From CAZSSH01 sp964609825 (GTDB lineage: Bacteria; Verrucomicrobiota; Lentisphaeria; Victivallales; Victivallaceae), in NCBI GenBank assembly GCA_964609825.1, contig CAZSSH010000009.1:248001-312000 (forward strand): 64,000 nucleotides of DNA, written 5' to 3'. Made by a program: the position numbers and the translations under genes. Positions 52,247 through 59,816 of the stretch are shown one piece after another. Every line of letters starts with the position of its first letter. Within the stretch, counting starts at the first letter, position 1. The notes under the pieces are model-generated. The model had not been told where the DNA came from. It did no database searches and saw nothing but the letters and a program-made list of their open reading frames with translations.

Positions 52247-53257
52247 ATGAAAAAAATTAAAATCGGCCAGATCGGCGTCTGCCACGAGCATGCCGCGGGC
52301 AAAATAAAAGCATTGCGGCTGCGTCCGGATCTCTTTGAAATTGTCGGAGTGGCGGATGACCGCCAACTCAAGACTCCCCGTTTTGCCGGGGATGATTTGA
52401 CGCCCTACGATGGGCTCAAAATGATGAGCGAAGCGGAGTTGCTGGCAATTCCCGGATTGGAAGCGGTGACGGTGGAGGTGCCCAATCTCGAATTGGTGCC
52501 GACCGCAAAACGCGTTTTGGCGCAGGGGCTTGCCATGCATATGGATAAACCCGGCGGCGAAAATTACGCTGATTTTACCGCCTTGCGCGAGGAGTGCGAG
52601 GCCAAACACATCCCGTTTCAGATGGGCTATATGTTTCGCGCCAACCCGGCGATTTTGCGGGCGGTCGAGCTGGTCAAAAACGGCACGCTGGGCGAGATTC
52701 TCTCCGTCGAAACGGATATGAATCACAATTACGGGGGCGACGCCTATCAAACGTATCTCGGGAACTTTGCGGGCGGGATCATGTTTAATTTGGGGTGTCA
52801 TTTGATCGATTTCATTGTCCTCATGCTTGGCGAGCCGCAACAAGTGACGCCGTTTTTAATGTCGGCGACGCCAGGGGTCAAAAACAATACCATGGCAATT
52901 TTGGAGTACGGCAATACGCTGGTGACCTTGCAGGCGACGAGTTTGAGCCCCGACGGGCTTGACCGCCGCCAGCTCCTGATTCGCGGCACCAAAGGGTCGT
53001 TACATTTGACTCCGCTGGAGCGCTTTGACGGGAAACCGTTGACCGTGCATTTGCGCTTTGCCGTGGACAGCGGCGAATTTAAGGCGGGAGAGCATACGCT
53101 CACCTTTGCCCCGCGCCGCGACCGCTACGAGGAGCAAATGGCCGAATTTGCCGCCATGATCCGGGGCGAAACCGCCGACCGCTTTGATGCGGCACACGAT
53201 TGTCTGGTACAAAAAATATTACTGGCCGCTTCCGGCTATACCCGATGGAGAGTATAA
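52247..53257 (+). CDS. Gfo/Idh/MocA-family oxidoreductase
   Basis: I take the ATG at 52247 (MKKIKIGQIGVCHEHAAGK), which has AAAGG upstream; an upstream frame adds 23 residues that overlap the previous gene. The 336-residue protein has the Rossmann opening, HMDKPGGENYADF as the catalytic Lys loop, and GCHLIDFIVLMLG with the usual His-x3-Asp pair. These suit an inositol- or glucose-fructose-type dehydrogenase. Fifth in the operon, two bases before the quinone-oxidoreductase-like gene. Together with the two short-chain enzymes it points to stepwise oxidation of a polyol or keto-sugar. Confidence 0.92.
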   Translation: MKKIKIGQIGVCHEHAAGKIKALRLRPDLFEIVGVADDRQLKTPRFAGDDLTPYDGLKMMSEAELLAIPGLEAVTVEVPNLELVPTAKRVLAQGLAMHMDKPGGENYADFTALREECEAKHIPFQMGYMFRANPAILRAVELVKNGTLGEILSVETDMNHNYGGDAYQTYLGNFAGGIMFNLGCHLIDFIVLMLGEPQQVTPFLMSATPGVKNNTMAILEYGNTLVTLQATSLSPDGLDRRQLLIRGTKGSLHLTPLERFDGKPLTVHLRFAVDSGEFKAGEHTLTFAPRRDRYEEQMAEFAAMIRGETADRFDAAHDCLVQKILLAASGYTRWRV

Positions 53258-53258
53258 C

Positions 53259-54212
53259 ATGCATGCTGTTTTGATCAAAAATAAAGAGTTGGTCTGGTCG
53301 CAAGTACCGGATCCGGTCCGCAAGCCTCACGAAGTTATCATCGATGTCCGCGCAGCCGCGCTCAACCGCGCCGACTTGATGCAAGTTGACGGCAATTATC
53401 CGCCGCCCCCCGGCTGGCCGGAGTGGCCCGGGCTCGAAGTTGCGGGTGTCATCGCCGAGGCTCCGGCAAACAGCCGCTGGCAAGTCGGACAGCAAGTCTG
53501 CGCTTTGTTGGGCGGCGGCGGTTATGCCCAAAAAGCGGCGGTGCCCGCCAATATGGTGCTGCCGTTGCCCGCCAATCTTTCGTTGGCCGAGGGAGCCGCA
53601 ATCCCGGAAGTGTTTGCGACCGCGTATTTGAATCTCGTGTTGGAGGCCGGGCTCAAGGCGGGCGACACCGTCTTTATTCAGGCCGGGGCGAGTGGGCTCG
53701 GCTCCGCTGCGATCCAATTGGCCAAATTTTTTGGTGCCAAGGTCGTCACCTCGGTCGGTTCGGACGAAAAAGCGGCATTTGCCCGCCAACTGGGAGCCGA
53801 TGTGGTGATCAATTATAAGGAGCAAAAAATCGCCGAAGTGTTGCGCTTGCATCCCGTTGACATTGCGCTTGATTGCGTGGCAGGGCCGGAGCTGGGGGCG
53901 TGTCTCTCCACCATGGCGCGCGGCGGCCGCTGGATTGTGATTGCGACGTTGGCGGGGGGCCGCTGCGAGCTGGATATGACCGACTTTTTTAAGCGCGGCG
54001 TCCGTTTGATCGGGAGCACCTTACGCAGCCGCACCGACGAGGTCAAAGGTAATATTTTGGCCGCTTTGGAGACCAAATTGTGGCCCGCCTTTGCCGACGG
54101 GCGGCTCAAAGTCATGATCCACCAAACCTTGCCGATGACGGCAGCCGACGAGGCGCATCAAATACTGCGCCGCGACCGCAATCTCGGCAAGGTGGTGCTG
54201 ACGGTCGATTAG
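53259..54212 (+). CDS. Quinone oxidoreductase-like medium-chain dehydrogenase (PIG3 type)
   Basis: I use the ATG at 53259 (MHAVLIKNKELVW), because the longer frame overlaps the previous coding end. The 317-residue protein has NRADLMQVDGNYPPPPGWPE and then GLEVAGVIAEA, the PIG3-like signature. VFIQAGASGLGSAAIQLAKF is the NADPH-binding turn, and RCELDMTDFFKRGVRLIGST the usual late motif. No zinc ligands. Such enzymes reduce quinones or enones. Last gene of the operon; the following hairpin at 54236 probably ends transcription. Confidence 0.93.
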   Translation: MHAVLIKNKELVWSQVPDPVRKPHEVIIDVRAAALNRADLMQVDGNYPPPPGWPEWPGLEVAGVIAEAPANSRWQVGQQVCALLGGGGYAQKAAVPANMVLPLPANLSLAEGAAIPEVFATAYLNLVLEAGLKAGDTVFIQAGASGLGSAAIQLAKFFGAKVVTSVGSDEKAAFARQLGADVVINYKEQKIAEVLRLHPVDIALDCVAGPELGACLSTMARGGRWIVIATLAGGRCELDMTDFFKRGVRLIGSTLRSRTDEVKGNILAALETKLWPAFADGRLKVMIHQTLPMTAADEAHQILRRDRNLGKVVLTVD

Positions 54213-54235
54213 TCGTCTTTTTCGGGAGAACCCAC

Positions 54236-54260
54236 AAGAAAATTTTGAGGAAATTTTCTT
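54236..54260. terminator. Perfect AT-rich hairpin after the oxidoreductase operon
   Basis: AAGAAAATTT (54236-54245) and AAATTTTCTT (54251-54260) are perfectly complementary with a five-base loop, 24 bases after the stop, followed by AAGGTTTTT. It can work as a terminator on either strand, since AT arms give T-runs in both directions. Confidence 0.55.
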
Positions 54261-54272
54261 AAGGTTTTTCCC

Positions 54273-54339
54273 AAACCCTTTTCCTTATTTGCAAACCTTT
54301 TGGCGCCGCCCTGCTCCGATTGGCAAACCAATCGGAGCA
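54273..54339. repeat. Convergent-gap element, copy A (conserved block plus perfect hairpin)
   Basis: A block reading AAACCCTTTTCCTTATTT (54273-54290) is followed by a 12-base perfect stem (54312-54323 and 54328-54339) with loop CAAA. A closely similar block, also followed by a long stem, occurs at 59643-59723. Both lie between convergent gene ends. Read on the minus strand both blocks give the peptide KRF-x-NKEKG, so they may be decayed copies of one small element. Confidence 0.5.
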
Positions 54340-54457
54340 AGGCGTGCTTGAAATGTTGGTTTATCGCAAGTATAACGTCAATGTATGGAGATTGCAAGCT
54401 CCGGAGATGGTAAAATATACCGGAACGCTGTTTGGGGACCGATTTTGCGCCGGGATT

Positions 54458-55372
54458 TCAACCCAATCGGTTGATGCGGTCAAACAAATCGTCAAAAATG
54501 AGTTGCCGGTCAAGTTTGGTTGCGCGTTTCATTGTCCGTCCGCCGGGATCGGCTTGCCAACGGCAGTCGTCCAAGAGAATCGGTGTCGGCGCAAGCTCCC
54601 AGGAGCCCGCTTGGGGCAACGTCAGATAAGAAACCGCCGCGATATCCCAGATCACCTTATTGACCGCCTGACGCTCCGTTACATATTCATCATAAATTTG
54701 CAGCAAATAACAACTGATTGGTAATGTATCATCGAGTCTTTGATGGAGCATTGCCGAGGTTGTGTAGAGTTGACTTGCCACATGGTTGCAGGGGATTTGA
54801 ATCACCGGCACCCCGCAGGAAAACACTGTTTGCGCCGCCGGGATATCCCCCTGCAAATTGAATTCCCGCAGGTTTTTCGTTTCGCTCAATTGATGCCCAC
54901 CCAGCCAGACAACCACGAGTGATTCGGCGATTTCAGGGGCTAGCAACAGTGCTCCGGCCACATTGGTCAAGGCGGCGATGGCGCAGACAAAGAGCCGTCG
55001 TCCGTCGGCTTTGGCCTGTTTCGCTTCGGCAATGATCAAGTCCGTCGCCGCTGATGCAATCGGGGTATGACGGTCACCCTGAAATCGGTCGGCGCCGCGT
55101 CGGGCAGGGATGCTTTGATTTTTGCCGGTCAACTTAAGGATGCGGTTGATTTCGTCAAAACTTTTTTGCATTCCGTCAGCCGGTCCGGTGGAGCGGTCAT
55201 TGTAAAACGGAGCGGCGGTTACTCCCCGCAACTTGAGTTTATCCGGAGCCGCGATGCAGTAGATCAGGGCAAACTGGTCGTCGATTTCGTTGTATGTATC
55301 GGTGTCAAGGATAACCGGCACCGGCAGTGCGCCGGAGCGGACGGTAAAATCGGTAAGATCAAAGTTACTCAT
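54458..55372 (-). CDS. Nucleoside hydrolase-like protein (IunH superfamily)
   Basis: The chosen ATG at 55372 (MSNFDLTDF) gives 304 residues; longer starts at 55393 and 55429 are possible. VILDTDTYNEIDDQFALIYC holds the calcium-binding aspartates of nucleoside hydrolases. VCAIAALTNVAGALLLAPE matches the alpha/beta core helix and VVWLGGH its substrate loop. These enzymes release bases from ribonucleosides, but many bacterial members act on other N- or O-ribosides. It lies downstream of the large secreted glycosidase gene and reads in the same direction, 121 bases later. Confidence 0.88.
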   Translation of the reverse strand: MSNFDLTDFTVRSGALPVPVILDTDTYNEIDDQFALIYCIAAPDKLKLRGVTAAPFYNDRSTGPADGMQKSFDEINRILKLTGKNQSIPARRGADRFQGDRHTPIASAATDLIIAEAKQAKADGRRLFVCAIAALTNVAGALLLAPEIAESLVVVWLGGHQLSETKNLREFNLQGDIPAAQTVFSCGVPVIQIPCNHVASQLYTTSAMLHQRLDDTLPISCYLLQIYDEYVTERQAVNKVIWDIAAVSYLTLPQAGSWELAPTPILLDDCRWQADPGGRTMKRATKLDRQLIFDDLFDRINRLG

Positions 55373-55492
55373 AGAAAAATCTTTCATTGGCATGTCAAAT
55401 GGATGGCGAAAAAACATTGGCAGTTGCATCCGGGCGATGATGGGTTATGAAGCCTGTCTTGCCGCTCAATATGTTTGACTGCGACGACCGGA

Positions 55493-57847
55493 TTATTTGG
55501 TTTCACTGTTGGGGATGAAGCGGACCCTGCTCAAATACCAGACAATCCGGTTTTTGGTCGGATTCATGCCTATTGCGATGGTTTGCAGCGAGTCGGGGGA
55601 CGGAAACACAATAAAATTGCGGACCGGCTCTCCGGCGCTCGGTGTGTAATAGATAAAATCGCCGTTGAGTATGACAAGATTATTGATCGGCGGCACTTCT
55701 GCCCGGGTTTGCTCGGTGGTGATGTCAAAGACCATGCCGAGACAGTTTTTTGCTGAAACTCCGGCCTTTTTGAGTTCAAAAATTGGGTATGCCCAGCGGT
55801 CGTTACAGTTGGGGGCGAACTCGCACTCAAAACGGAGCGCCCGGCGTTTGGCGTCATAGGTGATGGTCATTTGCCCGGAGGATTTTGCCTGCCAGTTTTC
55901 GGGTTTCAGCATGGCGGCAATTTCTTTGCCCTCCGGCAAGGCGGCATCGTGGCGGATGACCGCAAAGGCGAGCGGCGAAATCGGTTTGCCGTCAGCAGTG
56001 CCGTTGATCTGGGTGGCGGTGTAAAATTCGTCGGCATGCTCGGGTAAGGTGATGGTCCGCTCCGTCGTCCCCCAGGCCTTGACTGCGAACTCTCCGGGAA
56101 GACCCGGCAGCGGCGCTGTCGTCGTGAGTTTCACCGTTTTGTCTTGGTCGCTGAAATTGATGATGCGCAATGTCAATGACCGGTCGGATGCCTTGGCCGG
56201 GAGTTCCAGCGCCAGTCGCGAACTGGTTACGGTGAATTCTTTGCCCGGCAGCAGATCCAGTACCACGGTCTTGTCGGCGGCAAGGTTGCCCGGCCCGGCG
56301 ACGGATTGACGCGGCAATGTTTTATAATTGTTCGGAGCTTTGGCCCGTTGCAAATACACCGGGCGGCGGCCGACGGTGAATTCGGCAACATCGCCGGTCA
56401 GCTTTGCCGGGGTGCGTTTACCGAACATATCCACGATTGTCGCATGATCGTCGGCCGCCCAGCGTACCAGCTTGTCGATATCGTCGCTCCAGCAAACCAA
56501 AACATTGGTTTGGTCGGGCTTTTGAAAGAGGTAACCGTGAAGATTTTTGCCGGGCAGCGTGACTTCTCCCAGATAGCGGGTATCGCCCAGCATATCGGTC
56601 AGGTTGGCAAAGGCGGTCAGCGCTGGTTTGGCGGTGTAGTCATAGCGGACGAGTGACCAGTCGAGTCCATCCTCATTGTAGGGCGGCAGCACAAAGGTGT
56701 AGACCCGGTCGGCGCCGAAGGCGTGCAGTTCGATCTGTCCTTTAATGTTGTATTCGGCAGCCAACATTTCCTGTGCCGGAGTCTGGACTTTTTTGGGTTT
56801 ACCTAAAAATTGAGTATTGCCGTCAGCATAGATTTTGACATTGTTTTCGGTGATGACGATGGGCAGATTGGGAGCGTTTGCTGCCGTCAGTGTGCGTTTG
56901 AGCATGGTCATCTCCTGTTGGTAGGCGTCTGGCGGCGAATAGGTATGAAAATTAAATACGTCAATATAGTCAAGATATCCGTTTTTGACCAAATTGAGCC
57001 AAAATCCTCCCGGGGTCAGGCAAAAAGCACCGCTCATGACCGTACAATCGGGATTACCCGTTTTGAGTCCGAGGTAAGCGGCCTTGGCCATGACGGCAAA
57101 TCGCCAGCTCGGGGTGTTTTTAAAAAAGGTGGCGGCGTCCTGTTCGTTCCAAAACTCCCAAGTGTCGATTTTGCCGGCGAAGCTGCCGGAGAGTTGTTTG
57201 GCAAAGTTGTAAAGATCAAACATATTGTCGGGCGGCTGATCAGCGGCTGCGCTCCAAGCGGGTATGTCGTGCCAGGTGGCGCTTACCCGGATGCCTCTTT
57301 GAGCGTAGGCGTTGCCGAGAGTTTGAAACATAGCCAGGTTGAATTTCCCTTTTTCCGGCTCAATCATCCCCCATGAAATGCGTTCGCGGACGTTGACAAT
57401 CCCCGCATTGCGGCAGATATCGGCAAAATAACCGTAAGATTTAGTGTAATCACCGGGAGCGATGGCCAATACCGACTCCATCATGGAGGCCGCGACATCC
57501 GCCGCAAACGGCGAATTGGGGGCAACCTGCCGTTGTTTCGGAGAAATGATCACTGAAAAATTTTTGTCCGGCGTGCCTGCGGCTTTGACGGTGTAAAAAC
57601 CGGGGCCGAGTTGTTCGATGATGACGGCACCCGCTGCTCCGGTTTGACCGGATGCGACTTGGGCACCTTGATGGTCAATGACGGTAAACGGAGTGCCGGG
57701 GGTAGCTTCCGGCATGTTGAGTTCGGGATTGTCACCGGTAAAAAATAGAAGTCCCGGCCGCTCGGTTGCCGGGGTGGCTTGGACGATCCACGGCAGGATG
57801 ATGACAGCGGCCAAAAATCCGCGGATGATACAATGGAAAGATTGCAT
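55493..57847 (-). CDS. Secreted GH39-like clan-A glycosidase
   Basis: I use the ATG at 57847, whose A is also the last base of the pseudopilin TAA stop; a start further up would lie inside the pseudopilin. The 784-residue protein has a signal peptide (IIRGFLAAVIILPWIVQATPA). A small beta domain follows, then a TIM barrel at about 120-430: RERISWGMIEPEKGKFNLAM, then WEFWNEQDA with acid/base Glu235, then IVITENNVK with nucleophile Glu334. This fits GH39 or a related family such as GH51 or GH30. The rest is beta-rich, with a possible carbohydrate-binding end. It is cotranscribed with the pseudopilin, and translation is likely coupled. Confidence 0.9.
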   Translation of the reverse strand: MQSFHCIIRGFLAAVIILPWIVQATPATERPGLLFFTGDNPELNMPEATPGTPFTVIDHQGAQVASGQTGAAGAVIIEQLGPGFYTVKAAGTPDKNFSVIISPKQRQVAPNSPFAADVAASMMESVLAIAPGDYTKSYGYFADICRNAGIVNVRERISWGMIEPEKGKFNLAMFQTLGNAYAQRGIRVSATWHDIPAWSAAADQPPDNMFDLYNFAKQLSGSFAGKIDTWEFWNEQDAATFFKNTPSWRFAVMAKAAYLGLKTGNPDCTVMSGAFCLTPGGFWLNLVKNGYLDYIDVFNFHTYSPPDAYQQEMTMLKRTLTAANAPNLPIVITENNVKIYADGNTQFLGKPKKVQTPAQEMLAAEYNIKGQIELHAFGADRVYTFVLPPYNEDGLDWSLVRYDYTAKPALTAFANLTDMLGDTRYLGEVTLPGKNLHGYLFQKPDQTNVLVCWSDDIDKLVRWAADDHATIVDMFGKRTPAKLTGDVAEFTVGRRPVYLQRAKAPNNYKTLPRQSVAGPGNLAADKTVVLDLLPGKEFTVTSSRLALELPAKASDRSLTLRIINFSDQDKTVKLTTTAPLPGLPGEFAVKAWGTTERTITLPEHADEFYTATQINGTADGKPISPLAFAVIRHDAALPEGKEIAAMLKPENWQAKSSGQMTITYDAKRRALRFECEFAPNCNDRWAYPIFELKKAGVSAKNCLGMVFDITTEQTRAEVPPINNLVILNGDFIYYTPSAGEPVRNFIVFPSPDSLQTIAIGMNPTKNRIVWYLSRVRFIPNSETK

Positions 57848-58581
57848 TATAATACTACCTGTGTTAAAATTCCGGGGACAAAACAACGATGAAACCCGAG
57901 TCCTTTTAGTTCTCCCTTGGAGAGGACGGCGGCGTGGCCGTCCGCAAATCCAAGATTGGCTTGTTGCAAATGGCGCAACGCGGCATTGCCGTAGGTGGCG
58001 TTGTCGCCCCACGAAATGTAGATATTATTCAAATTATTTGCGGACCAGGCGCTGTCGCCTACCAGCGGGATTTTGCCCGCCGCTCTCATGGTGCTCAAAC
58101 GGTAATAAGTACCGGTCCCGGTATTGTTGGCTGATTGCGGATCGGCGTAGGCACCCCACTTGTCGACATTGTTGCGGTAAAATCCCTCGGTATCCCAGCG
58201 AGGACCGCCAAAGAGTCCGAGAGTGCCGTGATTGCTGTAATCTTTGATGTCCTGATCCGCCCGCCGCTCCGTTTTGCGGCAGTTAATGATTGCTTCGGGC
58301 AGATATTTTTTGTCGATCAGTGTCACATAGCCGGAGTTGCGGCCGTTGTCGTCCACCTCGGCAACGGCCCAGTCGTTGTAGTCCCCGGCATACATCAGCT
58401 CGGACGAAACAATCTGTCGGGCTTGAGACATGCATTGAGTTGCTCTGGCCCGCTCCCGTGCCTGATTGAGGGCGGGGAGCAGCATGGAGGCCAAAATGGC
58501 GATAATGGCGATGACGACGAGGAGCTCGATCAGAGTAAAATTGCTCTGTCGGTCCGGCGTTTGCGGGGTTGTTGATTTCAT
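57847..58581 (-). CDS. Pseudopilin with H-X9-DG tail, GH39-like cassette
   Basis: This 244-residue protein has a 15-residue polar leader (MKSTTPQTPDRQSN), then FTLIELLVVIAIIAILASML; the residue before Phe is Asn. The tail LRHLQQANLGFADGH fits H-X9-DG. The stop TAA shares its last A with the ATG of the next gene, the closest coupling of pseudopilin to hydrolase in the window. Its promoter (58632-58660) lies opposite an AraC regulator gene, with 21-base-spaced direct repeats upstream, so an activator probably turns it on. Confidence 0.94.
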   Translation of the reverse strand: MKSTTPQTPDRQSNFTLIELLVVIAIIAILASMLLPALNQARERARATQCMSQARQIVSSELMYAGDYNDWAVAEVDDNGRNSGYVTLIDKKYLPEAIINCRKTERRADQDIKDYSNHGTLGLFGGPRWDTEGFYRNNVDKWGAYADPQSANNTGTGTYYRLSTMRAAGKIPLVGDSAWSANNLNNIYISWGDNATYGNAALRHLQQANLGFADGHAAVLSKGELKGLGFHRCFVPGILTQVVL

Positions 58582-58631
58582 AATTTGTTCCTTTTGGCGG
58601 TTGTTTGTCCGTGTGAATATTGTTTACTATA

Positions 58632-58660
58632 ATTTTACCACAGCTTCATCAAAAAAACAA
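58632..58660 (-). promoter_or_regulatory. Promoter of the pseudopilin/GH39-like operon
   Basis: Minus-strand TTGTTT (58655-58660) and TAAAAT (58632-58637) are separated by 17 bases. The -35 is weak, as expected for an activated promoter. Confidence 0.65.
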
Positions 58661-58669
58661 TATGCGACG

Positions 58670-58698
58670 ACTGTAAAGATTGACAAAGAAACTGTAAA
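58670..58698. promoter_or_regulatory. Two AraC-style direct half-sites, 21 bases apart
   Basis: ACTGTAAA occurs at 58670-58677 and 58691-58698, exactly two DNA turns apart, just upstream of the -35 of the pseudopilin promoter. A partial copy, ACTGT, follows at 58706-58710. This spacing is that of AraC half-sites at its activation site. The divergent AraC-family gene at 58788 is the obvious binder. Confidence 0.6.
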
Positions 58699-58714
58699 AA
58701 ATAACACTGTCTGC

Positions 58715-58743
58715 TTGTAATTTTCTGCAATGATAACTATTTT
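58715..58743 (+). promoter_or_regulatory. Promoter of the AraC-family regulator at 58788
   Basis: TTGTAA (58715-58720), a 17-base spacer and TATTTT (58738-58743) lie 44 bases before the ATG. It is directly adjacent to the direct repeats, allowing mutual or self-regulation. Confidence 0.6.
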
Positions 58744-58787
58744 ATATACCAGTGAAATATGGAATTTTATCTGTGAGAGAGGGGATA

Positions 58788-59600
58788 ATGATCAACGGAG
58801 AAAAAGCGCACATTCTCTACGACGGCTATTTTCGCGGCAGCAAGGATGTCGCCGAGCATTTTCACGACGGTACCGAGATTGTTTACATTTGCCGCGGCAG
58901 TTGTCTGACGGAGTTGAAAGGCATGGATTCATTGCACGGCACGGCGGGGAGCGTTTGCATTATCCCGCCCGGGATACGCCATGCGCAAAAAAAGAACACG
59001 GCCGACTGTTATACCCGGTACGTGGTATTTGCCGGAGTGAGCATCTCCGACCAAATTGTCCAGATTGATGTTCGCAACGACAATATAATTCGTCACTGGT
59101 TTGACGATATTTTAGCGCTTTCAACCGAAAATGCGCTTGGTCAGGCCGAGGTTTTATTGGAGTTGTTGATAGGGCGCATTCAGAAAAAAATGGAGTTTTG
59201 CAGCCACACCCGGCATTATCCGCGGCCGTTGTTACAGGCTGTCGCCTTTATTGAGCGGCGATATGCCGAAAATGTGAGCGTGCCGGAAATTATTGCCGCA
59301 TCGGCGGTGAGCCGGACTTATTTGATGAAATTTTTTATGAAATATTTTCATCAAAGCATCGGACGGTATTTGACCGAGGTACGTATGTATTACGCCCGGC
59401 AACTGCTGTGTATGAACCGTGATCTCAATGTCAATGAGATTGCTCGGCAGACTGGTTTTGCCAATCCGGATTATTTTTGCCGCAAATTTAAGGGCCTATA
59501 CGGGATTACCCCCTTGGCCTATCGCAATTATCCGTCGCGGTACACCAAGGCAAGTGAAAATTATCATCATCGCTTTTTGCCGCTCTCGCTGCAGCAGTAG
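58788..59600 (+). CDS. AraC-family regulator with cupin-like sensor
   Basis: I use the ATG at 58788 (MINGEKAHILYDGYF), with AGGGG just before it, giving 270 residues. Residues 1-110 are a cupin-like arm (EHFHDGTEIVYICRGSC, then SVCIIPPGIRHAQ), which usually binds a sugar. Residues 160-270 are the AraC double helix-turn-helix (VPEIIAASAVSRTYLMKFFM and NEIARQTGFANPDYFCRKFK, then GITPLAYR). It is divergent from the pseudopilin and GH39-like operon and probably activates it through the 58670-58698 repeats. Confidence 0.94.
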   Translation: MINGEKAHILYDGYFRGSKDVAEHFHDGTEIVYICRGSCLTELKGMDSLHGTAGSVCIIPPGIRHAQKKNTADCYTRYVVFAGVSISDQIVQIDVRNDNIIRHWFDDILALSTENALGQAEVLLELLIGRIQKKMEFCSHTRHYPRPLLQAVAFIERRYAENVSVPEIIAASAVSRTYLMKFFMKYFHQSIGRYLTEVRMYYARQLLCMNRDLNVNEIARQTGFANPDYFCRKFKGLYGITPLAYRNYPSRYTKASENYHHRFLPLSLQQ

Positions 59601-59642
59601 CGTTGTTCGTCGATTAGTTGGTGATGCAAACGTCTTGTTGGA

Positions 59643-59723
59643 AAACCCCTTTTCCTTATTTTCAAATCTTTTCAAGTCCGCATTCACCTGATCGGCAAGC
59701 CAACCGGGATCAATGCGGACTTG
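59643..59723. repeat. Convergent-gap element, copy B (conserved block plus 12-base stem)
   Basis: AACCCCTTTTCCTTATTTTC (from 59644) resembles the copy A block at 54273. It is followed by CAAGTCCGCATT (59673-59684) and its exact complement AATGCGGACTTG (59712-59723) around a 27-base loop. Like copy A it lies between two gene ends that face each other. Confidence 0.5.
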
Positions 59724-59727
59724 ACCT

Positions 59728-59765
59728 GCATTTTTTCCATTGGCTTTTGCCAATGAAAAAAATGC
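59728..59765. terminator. Long bidirectional terminator hairpin
   Basis: The arms 59728-59744 and 59749-59765 are complementary at 16 of 17 positions with a TTTT loop. The outer part is T-rich on one arm and A-rich on the other, so transcripts from either side meet a stem with a U-tract. It serves the convergent AraC (58788-59600) and isomerase (59817-60572) genes. Confidence 0.65.
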
Positions 59766-59816
59766 CACCCCAAAAAGTTTTCCTCTCTCGCATTGTTTTT
59801 TTGCATCATCAATAGA

